NCBI GenBank assembly: GCA_028565635.1
Contig: JAOXYB010024568.1
Span: forward strand, 1-16,164
Reading direction: 5' to 3'
From: Phoronis ovalis
Taxonomy: Eukaryota; Phoronida; Phoronidae
Length of the DNA: 16,164 nucleotides
A model generated the notes under the pieces. It had not been told where the DNA came from and searched no databases. It worked only from the letters and a program-made list of their open reading frames with translations. The position numbers were made by a program, and so were the translations under genes. This document shows positions 1 to 12,000 of the stretch, piece by piece; the stretch's first letter is position 1; each line of letters opens with the position of its first letter.

Positions 1-999
1 AGTTTGCATAATTTTGCTGACTTTCAGCAGACTATATGCTGCTGATGTCTTAATAGCTTCGCTCTGGATCAATTATTATGCACTTTATTAACAGTTCAGG
101 TTTTCTATAATTAATTATTTTTGGACAATATTAACATCATTATTATATTTCACTTATGTTCAAGCCAACCTTCTAAAATATGCTTTTATTTGAGTTAATC
201 CTAAAATTACTGGAAGGAATTATCACAAATGTTTCTCACTGAGAACTTAAATATTTTTTGTTAATTTCCAATATCATGCATATCTGAAAGCTTGAATACG
301 ACTTCCATATTTCTACAGATATGCAAAACCATGGTTTACAGTATAAGCATATGCACTCTCTGAAAGAGCAATTATTATAAGTATATTAGTGCATGGTTTG
401 AAATGTGCACAAAAGCGACCAAGATAAATCCTACCTTGGAATAAAAAAAGACTAGATCTGCAGTTTTTGTAACTTCTATAATTAATGAACTTATTTTTAA
501 CAAAAGTTATGATACTGTAATATTATTTAATGAACCTTAAAAAGCTCATTACATTACTTCCTTTATTTAACACGAATATGTTTGACTCCATAGTCACTAT
601 TGTTAATTTTTCATTTATAATATTTAATCTCATGAAGTTACAAAAGGTTATAGGAAACTGTGTGGACACTATTGCAATTTTAATATTTAGTTTAGAAATA
701 TTTTCATTGATTTATGAAATGAAATATATTCAAGCACTACCTAGGGTGGTCAATAATAAATATATGTTCGTGAATAGTGCTGTTTGATTATAATTAGAGA
801 TATAGTAACAAAAAGAAAATTTCTAAGCGACTGTCTACACATGGATTTTATAGTAAGCTTGTATAAGTGCATATATACTGCCAGACTGTTGTGATGGCTA
901 ATCATTATATTACTGGACTGTCAGCGAAATATAGCTTAAACTCAAGGTAATTGAAAGAGTTATTCAAAATGGATATAAACTGTGTTTTGGCTTCTTAAA

Positions 1000-1482
1000 T
1001 AATTTTCAACTTTTTGTGTGAAAACATAAAATCTGAAAAGTCAAAACAGCACTTAATGTTATTTGAAAATGTGAATATTTGAATTTTTTGAATATAGCAA
1101 CTTGGGCCTGTTTTTTATGGGTTAGCAATAGGATGGTGACAGGTGGCGTGCATTGCTTGCATATTCTCACCCAAGAGGTAAGAACACAGCTCATTAGCTT
1201 TTGACTGTTAGGGGAAAGATTAATATCTGTGTAAGTCTTCACAGAGATTATGCATTGTAGCATAATTATCTATTCAAAAATGACAAAAGGAGGTCACCTA
1301 TCCATATGTATTTAGGTAGGCTGTTAAAAAATTTGCTTTTAACATGGCCCAAGTCAAAAAAACACTTTTTTATCCAAAAATTGCTATAATAAAAAAACTC
1401 AAATATGCACATAATTATCAAATATCTCCAAGTGCCGTTTTGCCTTTTCTGATGTCCTATTTTTACAAAAAAATTGAAAAAT
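1000..1482. repeat. Diverged inverted (foldback) repeat
   Basis: The left arm (about 1000-1108, read on the minus strand) and the right arm (about 1346-1482, plus strand) are imperfect inverted copies around a spacer of roughly 240 bases. Both carry ggcccaag at the inner end (cttgggcc at 1101-1108; ggcccaag at 1346-1353). Outward from it both have a tgctata, a tcaaatat, an aagtgc-gttttg and a ttttc-gat segment in the same order. The right arm has an insertion of about 25 bases. This looks like an old foldback or MITE-type element; family and terminal duplications were not identified. Confidence 0.6.
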
Positions 1483-2844
1483 GGTTCAAGATGCTAAAAA
1501 TACATTCTATATCCAATTTGAATAACTTTATAGATTGTATTTTAAATTTTGGTTATACTTTTTTTGTATTTTGAATTTGATTATCAGTAAGAAACTATGC
1601 ACTTACACAGTACATAATTTCACTGTAAAGGTGGACCTATTCTACTGGCATAAAATAACGATTATAAAACCATCCTATGAAGAACAGAATAATTTCAAGA
1701 TTTAGTTTTCAAATTTGATATATTCAAAACCATTGCTGTACCATGACGGGATTGAAAAACTGATTTTAATGCAGTGTGAATTCACCGGTAGTATTACACT
1801 TTCTTGTGTGAAGTTTTAAAGGAAATTTTATTAGAATAGTTTGAAAAATCACTTTAATTATTCTTGGGTCTATGTTCTTTTAACAACATCTTGTTAATTT
1901 TCAAGTGAGATTCTATTCAGTTTAAGACATCATTTATAAGTACTTTGGACTTGTTTAAACTTAAATTTATAGCAAAGTAAATTTTATGGACAGATTTATG
2001 TATTTAAAACGGATGTCATGTATCTTATTTCAATAAAGGATAATCGATTCCCAGTTTTCTATTACTTGATAGACCAGCTTCATCAACATCAGTTCACTTG
2101 ATGGCCACTAGATGTCATAATGGAGGTGTGTTGCCCTGAGTTACACATACACAATGAAGATAAGAGGATGTCTAAGCTGTAGTTTATAATCTATCTACTA
2201 ATGATTCTAAAAACTGATCATTGTATCTAATTCAAAAAAAAGATTTTGAAAGCCTTGCTGCCTTGTTTAATGGGGTAACAGAATTTTAGCATACTCCTTT
2301 ATATTTTATAAGGACAAGTCGATATTAGAATAATTCTATACTTTTCTAAAAAAAATTATCTCATCCATCATGCAAAACTACTATGCTAATGAGTCATAAT
2401 ACAAATCAATTTAACTTAAAAAATTAAAAAGGCTACTAATAATTCATATTGTTGTCCGCTATATATTTCCTCACGTATACCTTTTTATTATAATATAGTG
2501 ATTTAGCATGCAATAACAGTATTGGAAATTCACTGTACAAGAAATCTGGAAATACAGGATGTGATTCTTCATTGTAATACAAGCATTTTGATTAGTTTAA
2601 ATTCTTCAACTCACTTTAAATGGATTCATTATACACGAGTAATAATGAAAATATTTGTTCTGTATTCTATGACTTCTATGTCTGACGATTTCAAGTGGAA
2701 AATATATGAATATTGTGTATTGATATTAGCTACTCCAGTGTACACAGTTTGTTTCTTTTAATGGCTAAAAGCTATTGCTCAAACAGCTTGTGATTTGCTA
2801 GAATCATTTATCCCATGGATAAGACAACACTTGTCTTTTAACCT

Positions 2845-2860
2845 GGTTTCCAAGGATGAC
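2845..2860 (+). promoter_or_regulatory. Possible RFX/X-box-like site upstream of ADGB
   Basis: The sequence ggtttccaaggatgac lies about 88 bases before the start codon. Its left half (GTTTCC-AA-GG) fits an RFX-type half-site; the right half is imperfect. RFX and FOXJ1 factors drive many ciliary genes, and ADGB expression is tied to FOXJ1 in vertebrates. The match is only partial and could be chance in one region. Confidence 0.3.
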
Positions 2861-2947
2861 ATTACGAATAGGGTTCATAGTTTTTGTTAGGATTTTACTA
2901 TTTTAACCAGCTTTAGAGATTAATTTTTGGACGGATAATATTTGATA

Positions 2948-3012
2948 ATGGCTAGAAGAGCCTCGAGTGCTCTGAGTGCTCATCTAGGTGCTGATTTACG
3001 AAACCATTCTCC
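2948..3012 (+). CDS. ADGB: ADGB exon 1 (start codon, residues 1-22)
   Basis: The ATG at 2948 has A at -3 and G at +4, a good start context. An in-frame TAA at 2936-2938 closes the frame just upstream, so the protein cannot extend further 5' in this exon. It encodes MARRASSALSAHLGADLRNHS plus two bases of the next codon, and is followed by a strong donor (gtaagt at 3013). The Arg/Ser/Ala-rich, low-complexity character fits the poorly conserved, probably disordered N-terminus of androglobins. The transcription start and any 5' UTR exon cannot be located from sequence alone. Confidence 0.8.
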
Positions 3013-6000
3013 GTAAGTTTTGAATTATTCACCGTAATTAGAAAAGACATTTTTTGTGTGTATACGTACGGATGTTTGATTTTCATTTGAGGATTTATGT
3101 GCACCTTCTCTATTTGCTGCAGGATTGGAAATGGTTAACTTAGATATAAGTTTAATAGATTTATTGACTGATGGAATATTAAAATTAAGAATATTTAATC
3201 AGCGTATGTCAGATGTAGTATTTAGCAAAAATGATATACAGTACATTGACAGCCATATTTGTTATATTTTACAAGGCCTAAGGTAGACATTTTACTAAAT
3301 ATACGTAAACTGCATGTGGCCATTTATCAGCAGCTACGTACATTTCTAATTTGAACAGATTGTACTATGTAGAAGAAAGCAAGAAATATTTATAAGAATA
3401 AATTAACTTGCAATGATTGTTATAAAATGGACAGCTGTGTGAACCATCTTACATCGAGCTTGAAAGAAATCTCAGACTTAACAGAAAACCCGAAGTGACT
3501 GAATACGTATTAGGAGAAGTCAGTTAGATTTTCAGTTTGTTGTTTCTGTATTTTATAGGGCAGCATCAATTGCTGGGGCTGATGCAAGACGACAGAAATT
3601 GAACATATGGCCGGAATTCACCGATAATGATATCAATGCAGAGAAATGGGTAGGTATTCTTTCTCAATAATTTAAAAACAAAAGGAGGATTGATTTGATA
3701 CTTAAATTACCTTTATTATATATTGGAATATCCGGATTTTATTCAATTGTCCATATAATATGTCTAGATACCATTTTAGCGAAGTGTAACTTCAGAAACA
3801 AAAATAAATGTCGTGACAAATAAATATTTATTTTAACAATTACATTATTCCGGCAAAAATTTTTATCGATAACGTTAATGGCATTAAACTTGGTAACTGT
3901 ATATAATGTGTGTTTTAAATTTATTGTTGCCATTAAATTTCCTGAGCTGTATGAATATAACTTGTTTATTATTTTCACTATGCAAGGGTGCCTCTGGTGT
4001 TGCTAAGGTAACTTTAACATATTGCACTGGGCCTTTTTATAATTTAAACTGTTGCTTGTTACACAATTACTAATATCTCGCATGTTAAATAGCTTGTGTA
4101 CAGTTTTTTGTGTGTTTTAGTTGTTAAACGTGAGCTAAAATGTAACTTAGTGCATTCGTGTTGTAATTTACACCTACCGTACTCATAATATCATATTTAT
4201 TGTTGCCGCTCCAGTTAAACACAAGATACTGTAATTCAGTTACTTTGCAATTTTAATCGGTTGAAACCATAGAGAAAACATACTTGGCATACATTCAGTC
4301 TATACATCATATATTATGTAAGTGTCCCCCTCGGATAGCATGTTACCTTGGTTCAATGTGTGAACATAGTTAGCATTCTCCAGTACTTCTTAGGCTTGGA
4401 GAATTTCTCATTTTTAAAATTTTGGGATATTTGTAGCTAACATTGAAACCTCAGACTGATGTTCAGGTTAGAGGAAAATATGTGTTTATTACAGTTTGGT
4501 GTCATACACAGAAACAGATTGTTCTTAGAAAAAAAAACACTCATATTATTTTGTTTTGGCTTTGTGAGTATATAGGCACACTTATTGATTGGTGGTATTA
4601 GCACATAGCTTGGGCACATAGCCATGAAACAAAAACCAACAACAAACTGTTTTTTCTACCATCACTGGCCTGATTTACACATGCACACAGAAATGCAGAA
4701 CTTTACGACATGCTACGGTTTGTCATGCTTCCACGCAGTATTTTTGCTGAAGCTCAGTATAGTTAACGCTACCTGGAATAGTCATGCACTGCTTATAAGA
4801 TATTGCTTTTGTTATTCCAAACAGCCTACTGACAATTATGTCTGAAGCGTTTTGACTTATTTGTATTAAGGTTTGTAATATCTTCTCTTTCTTAGGATGC
4901 TGCTCACAAAGGCAAAAAAGAAGACAAAGGAAAGTCACCAGTGGTAGGTTCAATAATCACATGAACATTGTTTTACATTACTTTAAAGTTGAATTATATG
5001 TTGTGGCTGGTTATTGTGCGGGTAGGCATACGTGTTCAGGCTTATTTGAGATTCCCCATTATCGGCATTATTGCCATAATGTTGTCAATGTCACCAGCAT
5101 TGTCATCAGCATAATTTTATTTGTATCATCACTATCATTATTCATTATTGTCATTGACATCATCATCGTCATTCAGTATTGGCGTCATCATCACCATCAA
5201 AATGGTCATATTCATGTCATTATCATCATCACTGTCAACACCCATTGCAACAGCTATTAAGTATAGTGCATTAATTAGGTGTAAAATCTACGATTTTGTT
5301 GAAATCCAGTTAGTTATACATTACTAATCGTTTTGTCGGAGCATTCAAAAAAATCACCGAATTATACTCTACTGTTGTAACCTAAAGGTGACTGTTTGTG
5401 AAATATATTAATATGAACCTAACCCTACAGCTGTTTCCTCCCCATATTGTTTCTAGCTATAAATATATGAAATGTTATTAAACAATTTTTACTTATAAAT
5501 CCATTGATCACGTAATTAATTGATTAAACTTAAATTAATATGCATAGTCTGTAAACCACATATGGACTGATAATTTATCTGCGTGGATACACACAGGTAA
5601 TAGAATCACAAGAAATTTGTGGTATATGCTTCTAGTTTAATGCAGGAGAGTTGCATCGTATGCACCAGTTCATTTATTTACAACTGCGGTGCGTGTAGTA
5701 ATTTAAGTATAAGATTAAAGTTTATTTGATATGTAGACTGTGCCTTCAGGCATCACTTAGTATGAAGAAATTGTTACTGTACCTGACTGGTCAAAGGAAA
5801 CATTAAAATAATATGTTAATGACCTGTTTGATTTTTGGTTAAGGATGAAAATACATAAAAAGTAATAATTATTTATAATTGTATTGAGGCATTACAATCT
5901 TAATGTTTTTGTAGGTACAGCATTTTTTTGAGGATCCCGAGGGGAAAATTGAGTTACCTCCATCTCTAAAAGTTGACCACTGGAAACGGCCGCAGGATTT

Positions 6001-9000
6001 CATTTTTGACAAGGTAAATGTAATTGATATTACATTAAGGTGGTACTTAAGTGAGGGTCTGAGACCCAAGTTAAAAATCTCTTACCCCATGGTAAAATTT
6101 ATTTGCAAAAAGCACACTACATAGTAAAATAATCATAGAAACAAAATCCTGGGAATTTACAACCAAATATTTGGTACCCTGCAGTAAATAATATAATATG
6201 CCCTAGTAAGGATAAGTTTCAGGCATGATTTAAATGTATACAGATAGTTATCAAATACTAGATATTATAATTATGTTTTCAATTGACTTTTGTTATGTTG
6301 TTTGCATTTTTACACAAGTATGATATGATTTAAGTATTGTGTGTTACATTTATGACACCTTTGTGTTTTTTCAATGCCACAATTTAATCTGACACAGGTG
6401 GTAAGGTGGTTAATAGGTAGTTATTTTTTATTCATTAAATTCAGATTGCCATTAGTTTGTACTTAATATTAAATTAGGTTTTTCTGTTTTGATTTATCAT
6501 TAAAACTACACATTTACAGTTTTCACACAAAAACACTAGTTGATAAAATCTGCATTCATTTTTTATTCCATTGTTATGCCATCTAATATGTAGCAGTGGG
6601 GTGCAGTACAAAAATCCTTGTTTGTATCACCTGAAATGTACTGTTTTATTTTAATCACATCCCCAGACTATATACGTGTAGTTGATTTGTTTGTTTCTTT
6701 AATTAAGTACTGTTTGCTAAGAAATTAATTAGTAAGAATGGAAACCTTAATTGTTTTATTAATCCTTATGATTTTGTTATAGATTAGGTAAAAAACGATA
6801 AGCTGTGCCTTAACTGTATTTAATATGCTTAACAATACAATAACATTTAAAAACAAACATCTGCTCCAAACAAAGAAAAATGTACTAACTCTTCCTTATC
6901 ATCACTTAATTATCTCTAGCCACGCTCCCTGATTTTCTATGACATTCTTTTGTGATATCTACTGAATACCTGTTAGGTATAAACATCATTTGATCATGTG
7001 ACTGGAATAAAACTATATATATTGAATGGCATTATATAGATATCACTTTGTATTAGTCAACTGTTGATGAATTGGTACTGTAAAAATGTTTTCTGTATAG
7101 GTAAGCTTAAGGAAATGATATTTTAATTATTAGTGGTTACTGTTCTGGTTACATTGCAGGGGTAGTTGATACTGTATGAATTAAATTACATTGTCTTTTG
7201 TATATAATGGTTTAAACATATAAATATTAAATTGCAGGACTTCTATATAAAAATGATTATCTTATTTCATGCCGCTTCAGCTAAATACTGTGCCTAGGGT
7301 AATGCCCCTTTGAAATTGTCATCAGATATTTGATTTTTTTTTTTGATCATTCGTGATTTAATATATTAACATATATAGACAGTTCATTAAGTTCAAAATT
7401 CTGTAAATTTATTTTTCTTTACAATTAACTGCCTAGTATTCTCCAGGCATTTCCTGGTGACATTTTACCGCTCTCATTATGGTATCCATCATCCTCTCTT
7501 TCAAGAGGTGTATGCGTCTCGGTACGAGTTGAATACAGTTGCTGCTCTTCTTACTATTACAGTGTCTGTTATTCCATATATACTAACTGACTGACGTGTA
7601 CAAACAACAAGCCATTTTAGTGTAAATTAGTATTACACCATCGGAATAGTGGCTCATCTATTTGTGTATTATTTTGTTTGTAGCCTCCAACAGTGGTGGA
7701 TCAAGAGGTAGGACTCAACCAATTTGATTTGCTTACCGCCAATGAGCACATACACAATAATGAGGTTAGTGTGTTTATCTTGCATTTTGTTTTATCTTTG
7801 TAATCTGTAACCCTTTGCCTGTATTAAATTCTAAAAAAATTATTAAATTACTGTGTTATGTCATGTTTTACAACTATTTCCTGGAGGTTTAGTTACTATC
7901 CATGATTAATTGATGGCAATATCATGAGCTTATATGTGATGCCATGTAGATGGCTTGAAGTGCTTCAGATAATACACTGTGTTTATATAACCTATACATT
8001 AATGTACTCCGTTCTTGTTCATAGCCTTCGTATTTGTGAACGTATCACATGAAGTAAGTTTGATATACGTGGAATTCCCCATAGCTAATTGGAGAATGTT
8101 TTTGCAAATGTATAAAAATATTTGAATGTATTTGTCTTTAGTTAATGCGCTACATCGTCAGTGAAATCAATGCATTATGGCGTATGCATGAAGTGAAAGT
8201 GCCACCAACTGCTCCTGATGGGTTGACATCGGATGTTACTGTAGGGATGGAGGAGATCATGCATACATGGAAACCCTGGGAACATATCTATGCAATCAAT
8301 AAAGTTGGTAAAGGACCATACATACCCGCTTATAACCCACATGGAAAGTATGCTGTCAGGATATTCTGGTTGGTAAGTGTATGTATGTATGTAAGCCACA
8401 CTAGCAAAAAAAAACAACACTAAAACAGGCAGGAATGAGGAATTCGTGTGAATGAAGTTTTTTTAATTTTTTCTATTAATGATTCAAAATATTTTGGAAA
8501 ATGCATGTAATTTTATAGTTGAAAAGTTTAAGCATGTAAAAGAATACTTGTTTACTGTATGTGAAAATGTCATCTCGGTTTGTGTGCAGTCTTCTTGAAA
8601 TATGTTATTTTATTATAAAAAAGCATTTTAACACTATGTGACATCTAGCTTTAACAAATAGATAATTATCTCATTATCCAAATGTCATCAAAATATCAAC
8701 ATGATTAGATAAAAATTATGAATAGCTCTAGAAGTGCGAAAACAAGTAGTCACTTTCCTTTATTGTAATATATTGCATTGTATTGTTCCCTCAAATGCCA
8801 AGTATCTAGTGCGTACCGGTTTGTCTCAAATTCGTGTGACATATTTCTAGGACAATGACCAACAGTACCTTATAGCAATCCTTCTAGATATATGTAGACA
8901 GAGTATATACTGTATCAAAGCTATGTTTAAACGGAAAAGGATTGGCACACACTGAGATATTGATAGTGATAATTCTTGCATTATCTGTAGATGCACTTGT

Positions 9001-12000
9001 GTGGAAAAAGGTATAATGTGGTCGTGCAAAACGCTAATGCCTTCGCAGTACTCAACTTGATAATATGTTAATCACCTTTTAGAGTTTAATATTAATTTTA
9101 CAAAAGATATCTAAGTATAATTGCCGAATGCATTACCAGAATCAGACATAACTTTAACTTAGTCTCTGCTTGTATGTTCATTTCATATCAATCATTAGTC
9201 TAAACAGGAACAATGGCATCTCTAATAGAAAAATATGTATCAATAAAATATGATAATTAATAAAACGTGTTGTTGTTATGCTATCATTTTCTGCTGAAAT
9301 CAGATATAAAGTTTATTTTACATTATTAAACTGTATGTTTCCAAAGTCATATCCATATAAATTGGAAGTATTTAATTTTTACCATATTGTAAATTACTAA
9401 TGGTCATATCTCAGGTGTGTATAAGAACACTTTAAGCCAGTGACTCATTCAGGTGTCAAATGTAATAATGAATAATTGAGTCATTCTTTCTACTAACAAA
9501 GACATTTGATGGATTGATTAATACATTCGCTATTAATAAACTCTTTGTTTTTATTATAAAAAATATAGACTTTTAATTGTGAAAAAATGAACACAAAGAC
9601 ACAGATGTTAGGTAGAGTATTGTTATGAGTGTATATTTCTATGTATGCAAGTAAAACATTTATTTCTATAGATGTCTGGTTCAATTAAACATTCTTAAAT
9701 ATTATTAATTGAGAGCTTAATGCTGATCATGTGTTACATAGGTACCTTGAAATAGAAGCAGTCGGCAGTTATGTATCTGCTTCATGTAGTTGCAATATAC
9801 TAAAAATTTCAGCAGAAATTGTTTGTTGAAAACAGTGACAAAATACTTCTACTATGAATTTGAATTGTGTAGTAGCAGCGTTAAATTAATTTTTTTTCAC
9901 AGGGTGTTTGGCGTAAAGTTATTGTAGATGATACTATGCCATTCAGTGAAGATGACAAGCTGTTGTTACCTGCTACTTCTCTGCAGTATGAAATGTGGCC
10001 TATGCTGCTGACTAAAGCTCTCGTCAAAGTAGCTTCCTTAGAGTATGTATATTTATCTGTTTGTTGTGTACAAATATTATTTATAGTTTTTGTTATTAAT
10101 ATGTCACGAACCCAATCAAACCCAGTAATAATTCTGTGTTTTATGAATGAATCGCACAATCATATAGAGAACAGCTTCATGCATGTTTCATTCACAAAAC
10201 ATGCAATTAATATGCAAATTTTGGGTTCCAGCAGTGATGCCACCAAGTCTATGTAAATAGTCCAGCTATGATTTAGGTAAACTTTAGAAAAGATTCTCTG
10301 GAATATTTTAGGGAATACTATGATGGCAATAACACATACTGTGTAAAATTGCATCAACATTGATGTGTTTGTTATCATTTTGAGCTGTAAAGATGTCCTT
10401 ATCCAATCTTATATTTACTGCATCCTGAAATGATACTCTTCTCAGAAATTAATAATAAAAATAATACATGAAGATAACTTTTTCTTCTTAAAAATTCTAT
10501 TTTTGTAAATTATTTTGGATCTGTGTATGATGTGAATTGAAAGAAAACTAGTTTTCATTATGATTTATTGTTTCAATGTTACAGTTATAATGGTGGAAAC
10601 AGTAGCTGTGAATTTGGTGACTTTAGTGTAATACATTGTCTAACAGGCTGGTTACCAGAAACCATTCCTCTACAGTAAGTCACAGCATAAGTATTGTATC
10701 TTGTCAAGCTTCAATCAGTCCCCTACCACAAACTCAATTTTCTGCATAGAAAGTATTCTCTTATTGCATTACAACTTTTACTAACTAGCAGTAACTTTCT
10801 CATAACCTTCCAAATATTTTCTTTTCATTCTTTAAATTGCTCGTATGCCTGAGTGGTGTATTTGTAAATTATTTTTTTTTGGTCATGTTTTAGTAGTCAA
10901 ACAAAAAGTGTCAAAAATAGATAATGCACATGGTCATAAAAGCAAGCTCACTATTTTTGAAAAAAATCTAGCAAAATGAATTAAATTTGCATGAAATTTT
11001 TAATGTAACTCACAAATGGTTAGCTCTAGGCTCTAGGTTGATCATTTTTGACAAAGCAATATTTTCGTATGTGGTCGGGCAAAATGTTAGGCTTTGCAAT
11101 GACAAAACGAGAGTGTAAATAACAGACAAGCATGAATATTTGAGAAAAATAGTTATTGACAATACCTAGCTGTTGACACCGTTTTTTGCTATAATTTATA
11201 TTTCTCAAAGACAGTGAGAATGTTTTTGAAATCCTGTAAAAAGATTTTAGCATGGAATTATGTGAGATTATGTTTTAATGGTATCAATACTGTTAAACAA
11301 AAAAATAAATTAAAATTTTAGATTTTTAAAAAAAATTCTTGTTTCCTTACATTGAGAATCTTGGTATTAATCTTTGTTTTCTGTCTGCTGTTAGCTCTTC
11401 TTTACCGTTTCAACTTCCTTTCCGTCTCTTTAGAGCAAAATACATGCAGGAAGAAGGTATAATGTGGTCGTGCAAAAAGTTAATTCCTTCGCAGTATTTA
11501 GCTTCTGTCCGTAAGTCACATAGTATGTTTGGTATAAGCAGCAAAACTATGAAATTAGCAGCTGCAACTGTTGATCCAAACCACTGCTATGCTGGGTACA
11601 CAATCATTTCTCTGTTTCTAATGTTACTTTGTAATGTTGATAGTTTGTTATTTTAACTTGATCTTTCTGTTGTGTTTGACTTTTTGTTAGTAATAATAAA
11701 TTCGTCTGTAATTGCTGTAATTTTTATTTTACAGGAACATAAAATGTTAAAAACATACATCATTCAAATGGAGAAATATTCTAATTAACACTAACCTTTT
11801 CATTGTGGTATAATTTTTTATTAACTGTGTAATTCATTTGACAATCTTTATGTGCAGATATGGCCATGTTCAAGATATATGGAACTTGCTAAAACAAGTA
11901 ATCCCAGAATTCAAATTACCTGAACCGGCACCACCGGAAACGCCAGTGGATGGAACAGAAACTCCTGCTGATCAACTGCCCCCGGTAAATCTACTGATTA

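Larger units (their letters stand above)
1..2947. other. Upstream/5' flanking region
   Basis: This AT-rich stretch has no convincing exon or RNA gene; the open frames in it are short, low in complexity and lack conserved motifs. It holds the diverged inverted repeat near 1000-1482 and an X-box-like motif at 2845-2860. The ADGB promoter and 5' UTR must lie in its 3' part unless a noncoding first exon lies further upstream. No clear TATA box placement can be defended in sequence this AT-rich. Confidence 0.6.
10675..11857 (+). other. ADGB intron 9
   Basis: This 1,183-base phase 2 intron contains two copies of the dispersed repeat (11069-11102 and 11454-11504). It also holds a 105-codon open frame at 11339-11656 that overlaps the second copy. 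The exon 9 to exon 10 junction aligns with vertebrate ADGB without a gap, so no extra exon is needed here. Confidence 0.8.

Noticed and set aside
530-787. 85-codon open frame on plus strand
   Set aside because: Low-complexity, Ile/Phe/Leu-rich reading of AT-rich DNA with no motif and no splice context.
2095-2125. Sequence near gatggccactagatgtcat resembling a CTCF-type core
   Set aside because: Only a partial match to the vertebrate CTCF motif, and CTCF use as an insulator in this lineage is unknown.
2522-2761. 79-codon open frame shortly upstream of ADGB
   Set aside because: It ends before the gene, has no recognisable domain, and does not continue into exon 1 in frame.
4437-4953. Overlapping short frames on both strands
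   Set aside because: They overlap one another, and one runs antisense over exon 4; no conserved residues were seen.
4961-5327. 99- and 68-codon His/Ser/Ile-rich frames
   Set aside because: Both arise from the TCA-rich simple-sequence tract read in two frames.
7705-7713. Internal GAG/gtagga donor in exon 6
   Set aside because: Using it would delete the FDLLTANEH block that is conserved with vertebrate ADGB and would shorten the calpain-like region.
8175-8420. Minus-strand open frame over exon 7
   Set aside because: Shadow of the real exon on the opposite strand; the plus-strand translation matches androglobin.
9881-10378. Open frames on both strands around exon 8 and intron 8
   Set aside because: The plus frame is exon 8 read through its donor; the minus frames are shadows without motifs.
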